A DNA stretch of 64,000 nucleotides from assembly GCF_000757425.2 (NCBI RefSeq), contig NZ_JPKR02000002.1, positions 248,001 to 312,000 on the forward strand. The letters run 5' to 3'. Made by a program: the position numbers and the translations under genes. The notes beneath the pieces are model-generated. The model made no database searches, was not told the origin of the DNA, and saw nothing but the letters and a program-made list of their open reading frames with translations. Below, in pieces: positions 1-8,486 of the stretch (its first letter is position 1; the number at the start of each line of letters is the position of its first letter). This stretch comes from Tatumella morbirosei (GTDB lineage: Bacteria; Pseudomonadota; Gammaproteobacteria; Enterobacterales; Enterobacteriaceae).

Positions 1-82
1 GGGAGTGAACGGTAATCCCGGTGTGCTAAATCTCGGGGCTTTTGGCAACGCGACTCTCGATCAGATACGTCAGATTCTTTAA
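1..82 (+). CDS. flgD: FlgD C-terminal end (flagellar hook cap), partial
   Basis: The frame beginning at base 2 is open to a TAA at 80-82 and encodes 26 residues ending in TLDQIRQIL, which matches the enterobacterial FlgD C-terminus. FlgD is the scaffold cap that allows FlgE to assemble into the hook. It lies 17 bp upstream of flgE, as in the flgBCDEFGHIJ operon. The rest of the gene is outside the window, so the identity rests on a short tail plus the neighbour. Confidence 0.85.
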   Translation, partial: GVNGNPGVLNLGAFGNATLDQIRQIL

Positions 83-99
83 CTTACTTAGGAGCTATT

Positions 100-1302
100 A
101 TGTCTTTTTCACAGGCTGTCAGTGGGCTTAATGCCGCTTCAGCGAATCTGGATGTCATAGGTAACAATATTGCTAACTCAGCAACGTCTGGTTTTAAAGC
201 CAGTACCGCAGCCTTTGCCGATATGTTTGCCGCCTCGCAGATAGGGCTGGGGACCAAAGTGTCGAAAGTGATTCAGGACTTCGGCGACGGGGCGACAACC
301 TCGACGGGACGAGCCCTGGATGTGGCACTGAGTGGTAACGGCTTTTTCCGCCTGACCGATACCAGCGGTAATGTTTACTATTCACGAAATGGTCAGTTCT
401 CGCTGGATGCCAACCGTAATCTGGTGAATACCGGAGGACTGAATGTGACCGGTTATCCGGCCAGTGGGATTCCGGCGGTGATTCAAACCGGGGCTAATCC
501 GGGCCCGTTGAAAATTCCGGATACCCAGATGCAGGCCAATGCAACCACCAAAGCCTCATTAGTGGCAAAGCTGAATTCGACCGATTCGGTTCCCGATGTG
601 ACCCCTTTTGATCCTACTAATGTGGATAGCTTCAATGCGAAAAGTACCGTTACGGTGTTTGACTCACAGGGCAATCAGCATCAGCTTGACCTTTATTTTG
701 TAAAGAATGCGGATAATCAATGGACCTGTAACCCGATAGATTCAACCACCGGTCAGGCCAGTGCCTCTTTCGGGATGACTTTTGATGAAAATGGGGTACT
801 GACCAGCTCACCGCAACAAACGTTGGTGATTCAGGGCAGTAATGGCGCCGCCGCTAATCAGTCTATTACCCTGAGCCTGTTGAACAGTATGCAGCAGAAC
901 ACCGGAGCGAGTACTTTTGGCAGCCCTGAACAGGATGGATTTGCACCAGGCGATCTGACGGGTTATCGCATCAATGATGACGGTACTATTACAGGCACAT
1001 ACTCCAACCAGAAAACTCAGCTACTGGGGCAGATTGTGTTGTCATCTTTTGCCAACCCGGAAGGGCTTCAGTCACAGGGGGATAATGTCTGGGCAGAAAC
1101 CAGTGCCTCGGGTCAGCCGGCGCTCGGTGTTGCCGATACCGGCAACTTTGGTTCACTGACCGCCGGAGCCCTTGAAGCTTCAAATGTGGATATGAGTAAA
1201 GAGCTGGTGAATATGATTGTCGCACAACGTAATTATCAGTCGAATGCGCAGACAATCAAAACCCAGGATCAGATCCTTAACACGCTGGTTAACCTGCGTT
1301 AA
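100..1302 (+). CDS. flgE: Flagellar hook protein FlgE
   Basis: This is the hook subunit, the flexible joint between rod and filament. The product is 400 aa (about 402 in E. coli). The N-terminus MSFSQAVSGLNAASANLDV and the segment rich in N and A that follows form the flagellar rod/hook signature helix. The C-terminal helix around residues 350-395 (ASNVDMSKELVNMIVAQRNY) is the partner coiled-coil, and the variable D1/D2 domains lie between. The start is supported by GGAG at 91-94. It sits in the flg operon between flgD and flgF, with 15 bp to flgF. Confidence 0.97.
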   Translation: MSFSQAVSGLNAASANLDVIGNNIANSATSGFKASTAAFADMFAASQIGLGTKVSKVIQDFGDGATTSTGRALDVALSGNGFFRLTDTSGNVYYSRNGQFSLDANRNLVNTGGLNVTGYPASGIPAVIQTGANPGPLKIPDTQMQANATTKASLVAKLNSTDSVPDVTPFDPTNVDSFNAKSTVTVFDSQGNQHQLDLYFVKNADNQWTCNPIDSTTGQASASFGMTFDENGVLTSSPQQTLVIQGSNGAAANQSITLSLLNSMQQNTGASTFGSPEQDGFAPGDLTGYRINDDGTITGTYSNQKTQLLGQIVLSSFANPEGLQSQGDNVWAETSASGQPALGVADTGNFGSLTAGALEASNVDMSKELVNMIVAQRNYQSNAQTIKTQDQILNTLVNLR

Positions 1303-1317
1303 GCGAAGGGCTTTGCA

Positions 1318-2076
1318 ATGGATCATGCGATTTATACCGCCATGGGAGGGGCCAGCCAGACTCTGGAAATGCAGGCCATTACCACCGCGAACCTGGCAAA
1401 TATTTCGACACCCGGCTTCAGAGCTCAGCTCAGCGCGATGCGGGCTGTTCCCGTCAACGGGCCAACGCTAGCTACACGGACCTTAGTCGCAGCATCCACG
1501 CCCGGTGCCGATATGTCGGCCGGTAAACTGGATTACACCGAACGTCCGTTGGATGTCGCGGCCGAGCCTGAGGGTTGGCTGGCTATCCGGATGGCCGATG
1601 GCAGTGAAGCCTACACCCGTAACGGTAATATGCAGCTGGATTCGCAGGGAATGCTGACCATTGCCGGCCATCCGGTGGTTGGCGAGGACGGGCCGATTGC
1701 GCTACCTCAGAATGCACAGCTGACCATCGCTGCCGACGGTTCAATTACCGCACTGAACCCGGGAGATCAGCCTAATGCCACCGTACAGGTGGCAAGACTG
1801 AAACTGGTTCATGCCGGCCCCACTACTCTGCAACGCTCTGACGATGGTTTTTTTCGGCCAACCCCACAGGTGATTCGGCAGTCAGGCGCCGTATTACCGG
1901 CAGATTTGAATTTGCGGGTGATGCCCGGCGTGCTGGAGGGCAGTAACGTTAATCCGGCCGAAACCATGGTGGCAATGATCAATCAGGCCCGGCGCTTTGA
2001 AATGCAGATGAAAGTGATAGGCAGCGTTGACCAGAACGAACAGAAGGCCAACCAGTTATTGTCATTAAACAGCTAA
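1318..2076 (+). CDS. flgF: Flagellar proximal rod protein FlgF
   Basis: Rod component that, with FlgB, FlgC and FlgG, forms the axle through the periplasm. The product is 252 aa, the usual family length. The N-terminal helix (MDHAIYTAMGGASQTLEMQ) and the C-terminal segment around residues 205-250 (LEGSNVNPAETMVAMINQAR) are the paired rod-protein helices. It is tightly spaced between flgE and flgG, with 15 bp on each side, which supports one transcript. Confidence 0.96.
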   Translation: MDHAIYTAMGGASQTLEMQAITTANLANISTPGFRAQLSAMRAVPVNGPTLATRTLVAASTPGADMSAGKLDYTERPLDVAAEPEGWLAIRMADGSEAYTRNGNMQLDSQGMLTIAGHPVVGEDGPIALPQNAQLTIAADGSITALNPGDQPNATVQVARLKLVHAGPTTLQRSDDGFFRPTPQVIRQSGAVLPADLNLRVMPGVLEGSNVNPAETMVAMINQARRFEMQMKVIGSVDQNEQKANQLLSLNS

Positions 2077-2091
2077 GGGAACCGACTGACA

Positions 2092-2874
2092 ATGATACGT
2101 TCTTTATGGATAGCAAAAACCGGTCTGGATGCACAACAGACCAATATGGATGTCATTTCCAACAACCTGGCTAACGTCAGTACTAATGGTTTTAAGCGTT
2201 CACGGGCAGTATTTGAAGATTTGATCTACCAGACGCTGCGCCAGCCAGGAACGCAGTCTTCAGAACAGGATACGTTGCCCTCAGGGTTACAGATTGGTAC
2301 GGGGGTTCGCCCGGTGACCACCGAACGGCTGCATTCGCAGGGCAACCTGTCTAAAACGGATAATGCCAAGGATATTGCCATCAATGGGCAGGGGTATTTT
2401 CAGGTACTGTTGCCGGATGGCAGTTCGGCGTACACCCGTGATGGTTCATTCCAGGTGGATCAGAATGGACAGTTGGTGAACAACGCAGGGTTTCAGGTAC
2501 AGCCCGGGATTACTATTCCTGCAAATGCGTTGAGTATTACCGTTTCCCGTGACGGTGTTGTAAGTGTCACGCAGCCCGGTCAAACCCGTGCCGCCCAGGT
2601 AGGTCAGCTCACTCTGAATACTTTTGTGAATGATGCCGGTCTCGACAGCAAAGGGGAGAACCTCTATCAGGAAACTCAGGCATCAGGCGCTCCGACAGAA
2701 AGCACCCCCGGGCAGAACGGTGCCGGGTTGTTGTATCAGGGCTATGTTGAAACCTCGAACGTTAATGTTGCCGAAGAGCTGGTATCGATGATTCAGACTC
2801 AGCGAGCCTATGAAATTAACAGCAAAGCAATCAGTACCTCGGATCAGATGCTACAACGTCTGACACAACTCTGA
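2092..2874 (+). CDS. flgG: Flagellar distal rod protein FlgG
   Basis: Distal rod subunit, exported by the flagellar type III apparatus. The product is 260 aa, identical in length to E. coli FlgG. The N-terminal signature ([20 protein letters not shown]) and the C-terminal helix ([20 protein letters not shown]) are clear. It is followed by 62 bp containing a strong hairpin before flgH. Confidence 0.97.
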   Translation: MIRSLWIAKTGLDAQQTNMDVISNNLANVSTNGFKRSRAVFEDLIYQTLRQPGTQSSEQDTLPSGLQIGTGVRPVTTERLHSQGNLSKTDNAKDIAINGQGYFQVLLPDGSSAYTRDGSFQVDQNGQLVNNAGFQVQPGITIPANALSITVSRDGVVSVTQPGQTRAAQVGQLTLNTFVNDAGLDSKGENLYQETQASGAPTESTPGQNGAGLLYQGYVETSNVNVAEELVSMIQTQRAYEINSKAISTSDQMLQRLTQL

Positions 2875-2885
2875 TTACACTGACG

Positions 2886-2908
2886 ACCGGCTGCCGCAGG
2901 CGGCCGGT
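2886..2908 (+). other. Hairpin in the flgG-flgH spacer
   Basis: ACCGGCTGCC (2886-2895) and GGCGGCCGGT (2899-2908) pair as a 10-bp stem with one G-U pair and a 3-nt loop. No T tract follows, so it is more likely an RNA-stabilising or processing element inside the operon than a terminator. Confidence 0.55.
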
Positions 2909-2936
2909 GTATTATCACTGAAGAGCGAGTGCTACT

Positions 2937-3632
2937 GTGGCGAAGTTTGCTTTATATAAAGGAATGGTCACGTCCCTGTTACTGATGACGGGCGGATGCG
3001 CCCTGATCCCTCCGACCCCGCTGGTCAAAGGTTCCACCACTGCAGTGCCGCCACCGCCAGGTAACCCGGTGGTGGACGGTTCAATTTTTCAGGGGGTTGC
3101 CCCTGTCAGTTACGGCTATCAGCCGTTATTTGAAGACCGCCGACCACGAAATATTGGCGATACTCTGACAATTGTATTGCAGGAAAATGTCAGCGCCAGC
3201 AAAAGTTCTTCCAGTAATGCCAGTCGTAAAGGCAGCAGCAGTTTCGGACTCACTGCGACTCCCCGTTTCCTGAACGGACTGCTGGGGGGGGATAAAACCA
3301 GTTTTGACGGCAGTGGTGGTCACGATTTTAATGGCAAAGGAGGCGCTACTGCTAATAACACCTTTACCGGTACCATTACCGTTACCGTGGATAAAGTCCT
3401 GACCAACGGCAATCTCAATGTCGTTGGTGAGAAACAGATTGCGATTAATCAGGGCGCCGAATTTATCCGATTCTCCGGGGTAGTCAATCCGCGCACCATT
3501 AATGCCAGTAATTCCGTGGTATCTACCTCCGTCGCTGATGCCCGCATTGAGTATGTCGGTAACGGTTATATCAATGAAGCGCAACAGATGGGCTGGCTGC
3601 AACGCTTTTTCCTGAATGTTTCCCCTATGTAG
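2937..3632 (+). CDS. flgH: Flagellar L-ring lipoprotein FlgH
   Basis: Outer-membrane L-ring subunit that forms the bushing around the rod. The 231-aa product (232 in E. coli) starts at a GTG at 2937. A purine-rich AGAGCGAG at 2922-2929 precedes it. A short signal sequence leads to Cys21 in the context LLLMTGGC; the residue at -3 is Thr where E. coli has Leu, so this lipobox is slightly atypical. The conserved block [20 protein letters not shown] and the C-terminus [10 protein letters not shown] identify the family. The stop codon overlaps the flgI ribosome-binding site. Confidence 0.95.
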   Translation: MAKFALYKGMVTSLLLMTGGCALIPPTPLVKGSTTAVPPPPGNPVVDGSIFQGVAPVSYGYQPLFEDRRPRNIGDTLTIVLQENVSASKSSSSNASRKGSSSFGLTATPRFLNGLLGGDKTSFDGSGGHDFNGKGGATANNTFTGTITVTVDKVLTNGNLNVVGEKQIAINQGAEFIRFSGVVNPRTINASNSVVSTSVADARIEYVGNGYINEAQQMGWLQRFFLNVSPM

Positions 3633-3644
3633 GAGGCCAGACTG

Positions 3645-4754
3645 ATGACGGCTTTATTCCGATGGACCACCGGGCTGCTTATCTGCAGCGTGCTCTGTTT
3701 ATCTGCACGTGCGGAACGTATCCGTGATTTAACCACCGTTCAGGGGGTCCGCGAAAACCAGTTGATAGGTTACGGGCTGGTGGTAGGACTGGACGGTACC
3801 GGGGACCAGACGACCCAAACTCCGTTTACCACTCAGACCATGACCAATATGTTGTCACAGCTGGGGATTACTGTGCCCGGAGGGACCAATATACAGCTTA
3901 AAAATGTGGCTGCCGTGATGGTCACTGCCAGTTTGCCGGCGTTTGCGCATCAGGGACAAAAGATTGATGTTGTTGTCTCGTCAATGGGTAACTCAAAGAG
4001 TCTGCGGGGCGGAACCTTGCTTCTGACACCGATGAAAGGGGTGGATAATCAGGTCTATGCGCTGGCTCAGGGGAATATTCTGGTGGGCGGTGCAGGTGCT
4101 CAGGCCGGTGGCAGCAGTGTTCAGGTCAATCAGTTAAACGGTGGACGGATTACTGCCGGTGCCATCGTTGAGCGGGAACTGCCCAGTGATTTTGGAACCC
4201 GTAATGAACTGGTACTGCAACTGAATCAGCAGGATTTCACGACCGCCCAGCGGATTGCGGATGTTATTAATCGTTATACCGGTTACCCGGCCGCAGCACC
4301 ACTGGATGGAAGTACGATTCGGGTGAAAGCATCGCCTTCTCACACTCAGCAGGTAGAGTTGCTGGCGGGCATCCAGAATCTGGATGTCACAGTACCGGTG
4401 GAAGATGCCCGGGTGATTATCAACTCACGAACCGGGGCGGTCGTCATGAACCGGGAGGTTCAGCTCGGCACCTGTGCAGTGGCTCAGGGAAGTCTCTCGG
4501 TCACGATAGACAGGCAGCAGCAGGTCAGTCAGCCCGATACCCCGCTGGCCGGAGGCCAGACAGTCACTACACCGCGCACATCGATAGATATGCGACAACA
4601 GGGCGGGTCATTACAGCATGTACAGGCCAGCGCCAGTCTGAACAGTGTTATCCGTGCGCTTAATACCCTGGGAGCTACCCCGAATGACCTTATGTCTATT
4701 CTGCAGGCGATGCAGTCGGCCGGATGTCTGCGGGCGAAGCTGGAGATCATCTAA
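3645..4754 (+). CDS. flgI: Flagellar P-ring protein FlgI
   Basis: Periplasmic P-ring subunit, 369 aa (365 in E. coli). A Sec signal peptide occupies about residues 1-23, ending LCLSARA before ERIRDL. The family block [19 protein letters not shown] follows. A canonical AGGAGG at 3631-3636 overlaps the flgH stop codon and is 8 nt from the ATG. Its TAA overlaps the flgJ ATG by one base, consistent with translational coupling. Confidence 0.96.
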   Translation: MTALFRWTTGLLICSVLCLSARAERIRDLTTVQGVRENQLIGYGLVVGLDGTGDQTTQTPFTTQTMTNMLSQLGITVPGGTNIQLKNVAAVMVTASLPAFAHQGQKIDVVVSSMGNSKSLRGGTLLLTPMKGVDNQVYALAQGNILVGGAGAQAGGSSVQVNQLNGGRITAGAIVERELPSDFGTRNELVLQLNQQDFTTAQRIADVINRYTGYPAAAPLDGSTIRVKASPSHTQQVELLAGIQNLDVTVPVEDARVIINSRTGAVVMNREVQLGTCAVAQGSLSVTIDRQQQVSQPDTPLAGGQTVTTPRTSIDMRQQGGSLQHVQASASLNSVIRALNTLGATPNDLMSILQAMQSAGCLRAKLEII

Positions 4755-5683
4755 TGAAGATCAGTGATACGGTGAGCAACCTGGCCTATGACAGTAATGC
4801 GCTGGATAAACTCAGACGAGAGGCCAGAGCACACCCCCGGACTCAGGCGATGGCGGTGGCCCGTCAGGTGGAAAGCCTGTTTATGCAGATGATGCTGAAA
4901 AGTATGCGTCAGGCCCTGCCTGAGGACCCGTTGTTTGGTAGCCAACAGAGTAAGTTGTTTACTTCACTGTACGACCAGCAAATTTCTCAGATGGCTGGCA
5001 ACCGGGGGTTGGGAATGGCACAGATGATAGCCCGACAAATGATTCCTGCCGAAAAACCCGACGAACGGGCGGGTACTGTACCTATGCCACTGGGCACGGA
5101 GCGGCGGACCGTGGTATCACAGGCCTCCGCGATACAGCAACAGATCCGTGCGGCTGTGCCTGATTTTTCAACCGCGTCTGGCGGACCAGAAGAATTTCTG
5201 AAACGGCTGTTGCAGCCAGCGCGTCAGGTGAGTGCTATCAGTGGTATACCCCATCATCTGATCCTCGCTCAGGCGGCACTGGAAACAGGCTGGGGTCGTC
5301 GACAAATATTGCGTAATAACGGTCTGCCCAGTTTTAATCTGTTCGGTATTAAAGCAGGTAATGGCTGGCAGGGAGAAACCACCCGGGTGGTAACCACAGA
5401 ATATCAGCAAGGGCAGGCGGTGAAACAACTGGCCAGTTTCCGTGTTTATCACTCATACCGCGAGGCTCTGGAAGATTATGCGCGGCTGCTGACCAGTAAT
5501 CCTCGTTATCACCAGGTGACGACCGCAGATTCGGCAGAATCGGGGGCTCGTGCGCTGCAGGATGCGGGTTACGCGACCGATCCGCGCTATGCGGGTAAAT
5601 TGATCGTACTGATCCGCCAGCTTAAACAAAACAGCCAACAGATGCTGCAGAGCGTCCCTCAGGATCTACGTGATTTATTCTGA
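4754..5683 (+). CDS. flgJ: FlgJ, rod-cap protein and peptidoglycan hydrolase
   Basis: Bifunctional protein of 309 aa (313 in E. coli). The N-terminal part (about 30-105, VARQVESLFMQMMLKSMRQA) caps the growing rod. The C-terminal part (about 150-305) is the glucosaminidase-fold domain that opens the peptidoglycan layer; Glu177 in AQAALETGWG is the predicted catalytic acid. An upstream in-frame ATG would add 10 residues inside flgI, but the start at 4754 overlaps the flgI stop (TAATG), has TGGAG just upstream and matches the family N-terminus. Confidence 0.94.
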   Translation: MKISDTVSNLAYDSNALDKLRREARAHPRTQAMAVARQVESLFMQMMLKSMRQALPEDPLFGSQQSKLFTSLYDQQISQMAGNRGLGMAQMIARQMIPAEKPDERAGTVPMPLGTERRTVVSQASAIQQQIRAAVPDFSTASGGPEEFLKRLLQPARQVSAISGIPHHLILAQAALETGWGRRQILRNNGLPSFNLFGIKAGNGWQGETTRVVTTEYQQGQAVKQLASFRVYHSYREALEDYARLLTSNPRYHQVTTADSAESGARALQDAGYATDPRYAGKLIVLIRQLKQNSQQMLQSVPQDLRDLF

Positions 5684-5690
5684 TTTTCAT

Positions 5691-5717
5691 TCAGGTTCAC
5701 TGAAAATTAACCGATAA
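5691..5717 (+). promoter_or_regulatory. Candidate sigma-28 (FliA) promoter for flgKL
   Basis: ACCGATAA at 5710-5717 matches the FliA -10 consensus GCCGATAA at 7 of 8 positions. The correctly spaced element 11 bp upstream (TCAGGTTC, 5691-5698) matches TAAAGTTT at 5 of 8. It lies 66 bp before flgK, where enterobacteria have the class 3 flgKL promoter. Confidence 0.6.
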
Positions 5718-5783
5718 CTGTGAAAGGTAACCAGGTTTCAGGCCGGTGACGGCTTGTCGCAACATCAATTTCCGGAGACAACC

Positions 5784-7424
5784 ATGTCAGCTCTGATTAA
5801 TTCAGCAATGAGCGGGCTGAGTGCCGCTCAGTCAGCACTCAATATCACCAGTGCCAACATTAGTAATTATACCGTTGCCGGATACAACCGACAGCTGGTG
5901 CTACTGGCACAGGCGAACAGTACATTCAATGGTAATGCCTGGTATGGCAATGGAGTAAAAGTGGATGGTGTGCAAAGACAATATGATGAACTGATTAACC
6001 GTCAGTTGCGGGCTGCCAGCGCGCTGAACAGTGCTGCCGGTAGCCAGTATACCCAATTGTCGGGTATCGATAACCTGATGACCATGAACGGCAATGATCT
6101 GTCTAATGCTTTCCAGTCATTTTTTAAAAATATCCAGAACGTCATCGATAATGCAGAAGACCCGTCGGCGCGCCAGGCGATGTTCAGTGATGCTCAGTCA
6201 CTGGCCGGGCAGCTGCGTACCATGCAGCAATACCTGGATAACCTGCAAACCAATACCAATGATCAAATCAGCGATACGATTAGTGCTGTCAATAATTATA
6301 CCCGGCAAATTGCTTCACTCAATAAACAGATAGCCAGGCTGTCCGGTCACGGTGAAGCCCCGAATAATTTGCTGGACCAGCGGGATCAACTGGTGAGTGA
6401 ACTCAACAGCATGACTGCAGTGAATGTTTCGATGCAGGACGGCAATATGGTGGTGTCGTTGCCAAACGGTCTGACGTTGGTCAATGGTGATCAGACCACG
6501 CAGATGAAAGCCATGCCATCGGCGGCAGACCCAACCCGACTGGTGCCAGGCTATACCGATAAAACGGCGGGAGATACTGAACTTCCGGATAAATTATTTA
6601 GCGGGGGTTCTTTGAGCGGGTTGCTTAAATTCCGCAGCGAAGATCTGGCTAAGGTACAGAGTCAGTTGGGACAAATGGCGGTGACCTTTGCTACCCGGAT
6701 GAATCAGATCCAGCATCAGGGTTTTGACAGTGAGGGGAATGAAGGGAGTGATTTCTTTACCGTTGGCTCACCGGTAATTTTCGGTAACAGTAAAAACAGT
6801 TCTGATACCTCTGTCAGCGCGGTGTATTCAGATACCAGTGCCCTGCAGGCTTCTGATTATCGTGTCGCTTATCAGGGCGGACAGTGGACGGTGACCCGGC
6901 TCTCAGATAATCAAACACTCACCCCAAAGATAAGTAATGAGCAGGGACAAACCCATTTATCATTTGACGGGCTGGATTTGACCGTTAAGGGTTCTCCGGC
7001 CGAAAAAGACAGCTTTCTGGTGAAACCCCTCAGTGAGGCTGGCCGGGATTTCACCGTGGCCCTGACCAGTGGTTCTCAGATTGCTGCGGCCGGGGAAACA
7101 GGAGCGGCCAGTGATAACAGTAATGTGAAAAAAATGCTGGAGTTGCAGGATGAAAAAATGGTCGGTGGTAAGGCCACTCTGACCCAGGCCTACGGCTCAA
7201 TGGTTAGCTATGTCGGGAATAAAACCAGCAGTTTGCAAAGCAGTTGTGATACACAGCAAATGGTGGTTGATCAACTGACTCAGCGTCAGCAGTCGGTTTC
7301 CGGTGTCAACCTGGATGAAGAGTACTCCATGCTGATGCAATACCAGCAATATTACATCGCCAACACTAAAGTCCTGCAAACCGCAGATACATTATTCAAT
7401 TCATTGATCGGCATAACCGGCTGA
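5784..7424 (+). CDS. flgK: Flagellar hook-filament junction protein FlgK (HAP1)
   Basis: First hook-associated protein joining hook and filament. The product is 546 aa (547 in E. coli) when started at the ATG at 5784, which has GGAG at 5774-5777. An in-frame start 30 bp upstream adds residues that homologues lack. The N-terminal helix MSALINSAMSGLSAAQSAL and the C-terminal stretch SGVNLDEEYSMLMQYQQYY are the conserved terminal coiled-coils, and the central part is variable. It is followed after 28 bp by flgL. Confidence 0.95.
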   Translation: MSALINSAMSGLSAAQSALNITSANISNYTVAGYNRQLVLLAQANSTFNGNAWYGNGVKVDGVQRQYDELINRQLRAASALNSAAGSQYTQLSGIDNLMTMNGNDLSNAFQSFFKNIQNVIDNAEDPSARQAMFSDAQSLAGQLRTMQQYLDNLQTNTNDQISDTISAVNNYTRQIASLNKQIARLSGHGEAPNNLLDQRDQLVSELNSMTAVNVSMQDGNMVVSLPNGLTLVNGDQTTQMKAMPSAADPTRLVPGYTDKTAGDTELPDKLFSGGSLSGLLKFRSEDLAKVQSQLGQMAVTFATRMNQIQHQGFDSEGNEGSDFFTVGSPVIFGNSKNSSDTSVSAVYSDTSALQASDYRVAYQGGQWTVTRLSDNQTLTPKISNEQGQTHLSFDGLDLTVKGSPAEKDSFLVKPLSEAGRDFTVALTSGSQIAAAGETGAASDNSNVKKMLELQDEKMVGGKATLTQAYGSMVSYVGNKTSSLQSSCDTQQMVVDQLTQRQQSVSGVNLDEEYSMLMQYQQYYIANTKVLQTADTLFNSLIGITG

Positions 7425-7452
7425 TTCAGCGCTAACTTAAGGGAGGCAGAGT

Positions 7453-8415
7453 ATGCGGCTCAGTAACAGTTTTATTTTTGCACGGCAGATGCAGGGGATG
7501 AGCAACGCGCAAAACCGTTGGCTGGAGAGCGGAATGCGGATTTCCACAGGAAAAAGGGTCACCAAACCCTCCGATGATCCTATTTCAGCGTCTCAGGCGG
7601 TTAACGTTTCTCAGACACAAAACAAAGATGCCCAGTTTGCACTGGCGCAGTCCTTCGCCAGTCAGTCCTTGTCTAATGAAGAAAATGCATTAAGCAGTGT
7701 CAGTGATTGTATTCAGACAGCGCTGACTCAGGTGATCTACGGTGCCACCGGGACATTGAATGACGATGACCGGGCCTCAATTGCTACGCAGTTGACAGGA
7801 ATTCGCAATCAGTTGGTGAATCTGGCGAATACTCAGGATAGCAATGGTCGTTATATTTTTGCCGGGTATAAGACCCAGCAGCCGCCATTTGTTAACGATG
7901 GAGCAAAAGTGGTTTATCAGGGTGGGGAAGACGCTATCAGCCAGAAAGTCAGCAGCCAGCGAACGATGACTATCGGACATCCTGGCTCTCAGGTTTTTAT
8001 GTCTCTGACCAGTAATGCCACGCCGGAGCCCGATGGTTCCGCCAGTGAAACCAGCGTTTTTAATATGCTCGATGCTGCTATCCAGGCGCTGAGCGTGCCA
8101 CAGTCAGGCGCTTCTGACGATACGATTAAGCAGTTTGGTGAAAGCATGGATAAAGTGAATCGTGGCTTACATAATGCGTTAAATAATGTTCTGAGTGTGC
8201 GTTCAGAAATTGGCACCGAACTGTCGGAGCTGGATAAGCTGGACAGTCAGGGGCAGGATCGAAGTGTCATTCTCAGTGCTCAGATGAGCCAACTGACCGA
8301 TGCTGATATTACTCAGTCGATCTCCGATTACACGATGCAGGAAACGGCTCTGCAGGCGTGTTATAAAACATTCAGTACCATGTCTAAGTTATCGCTGTTT
8401 CAGCTTAACAGCTAA
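7453..8415 (+). CDS. flgL: Flagellar hook-filament junction protein FlgL (HAP3)
   Basis: Second junction protein, flagellin-like at both ends, 320 aa (317 in E. coli). The N-terminus contains RISTGKRVTKPSDDP, shared with flagellins, and the C-terminus contains ETALQACYKTFSTMSKLSLF. GGGAGG at 7441-7446 supports the start. It ends the flagellar cluster directly before a terminator shared with convergent rne. Confidence 0.95.
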   Translation: MRLSNSFIFARQMQGMSNAQNRWLESGMRISTGKRVTKPSDDPISASQAVNVSQTQNKDAQFALAQSFASQSLSNEENALSSVSDCIQTALTQVIYGATGTLNDDDRASIATQLTGIRNQLVNLANTQDSNGRYIFAGYKTQQPPFVNDGAKVVYQGGEDAISQKVSSQRTMTIGHPGSQVFMSLTSNATPEPDGSASETSVFNMLDAAIQALSVPQSGASDDTIKQFGESMDKVNRGLHNALNNVLSVRSEIGTELSELDKLDSQGQDRSVILSAQMSQLTDADITQSISDYTMQETALQACYKTFSTMSKLSLFQLNS

Positions 8416-8420
8416 TATAA

Positions 8421-8453
8421 AAAAACCTGACCGGTAAGAGTCAGGTTTTTTTT
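8421..8453 (+). terminator. Terminator between flgL and rne
   Basis: AAAAACCTGAC (8421-8431) pairs with GTCAGGTTTTT (8440-8450) around an 8-nt loop, followed by more T. The A and T tracts on both sides let it work in either direction for the convergent flgL and rne transcripts. Confidence 0.85.
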
Positions 8454-8486
8454 GGCCGGGTGTGAATACCAGGGAGTATTACTGCA

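Noticed and set aside
4724-4753. Ten-residue N-terminal extension of FlgJ
   Set aside because: The upstream ATG lies inside flgI; the start at 4754 has a better ribosome-binding context and matches homologues.
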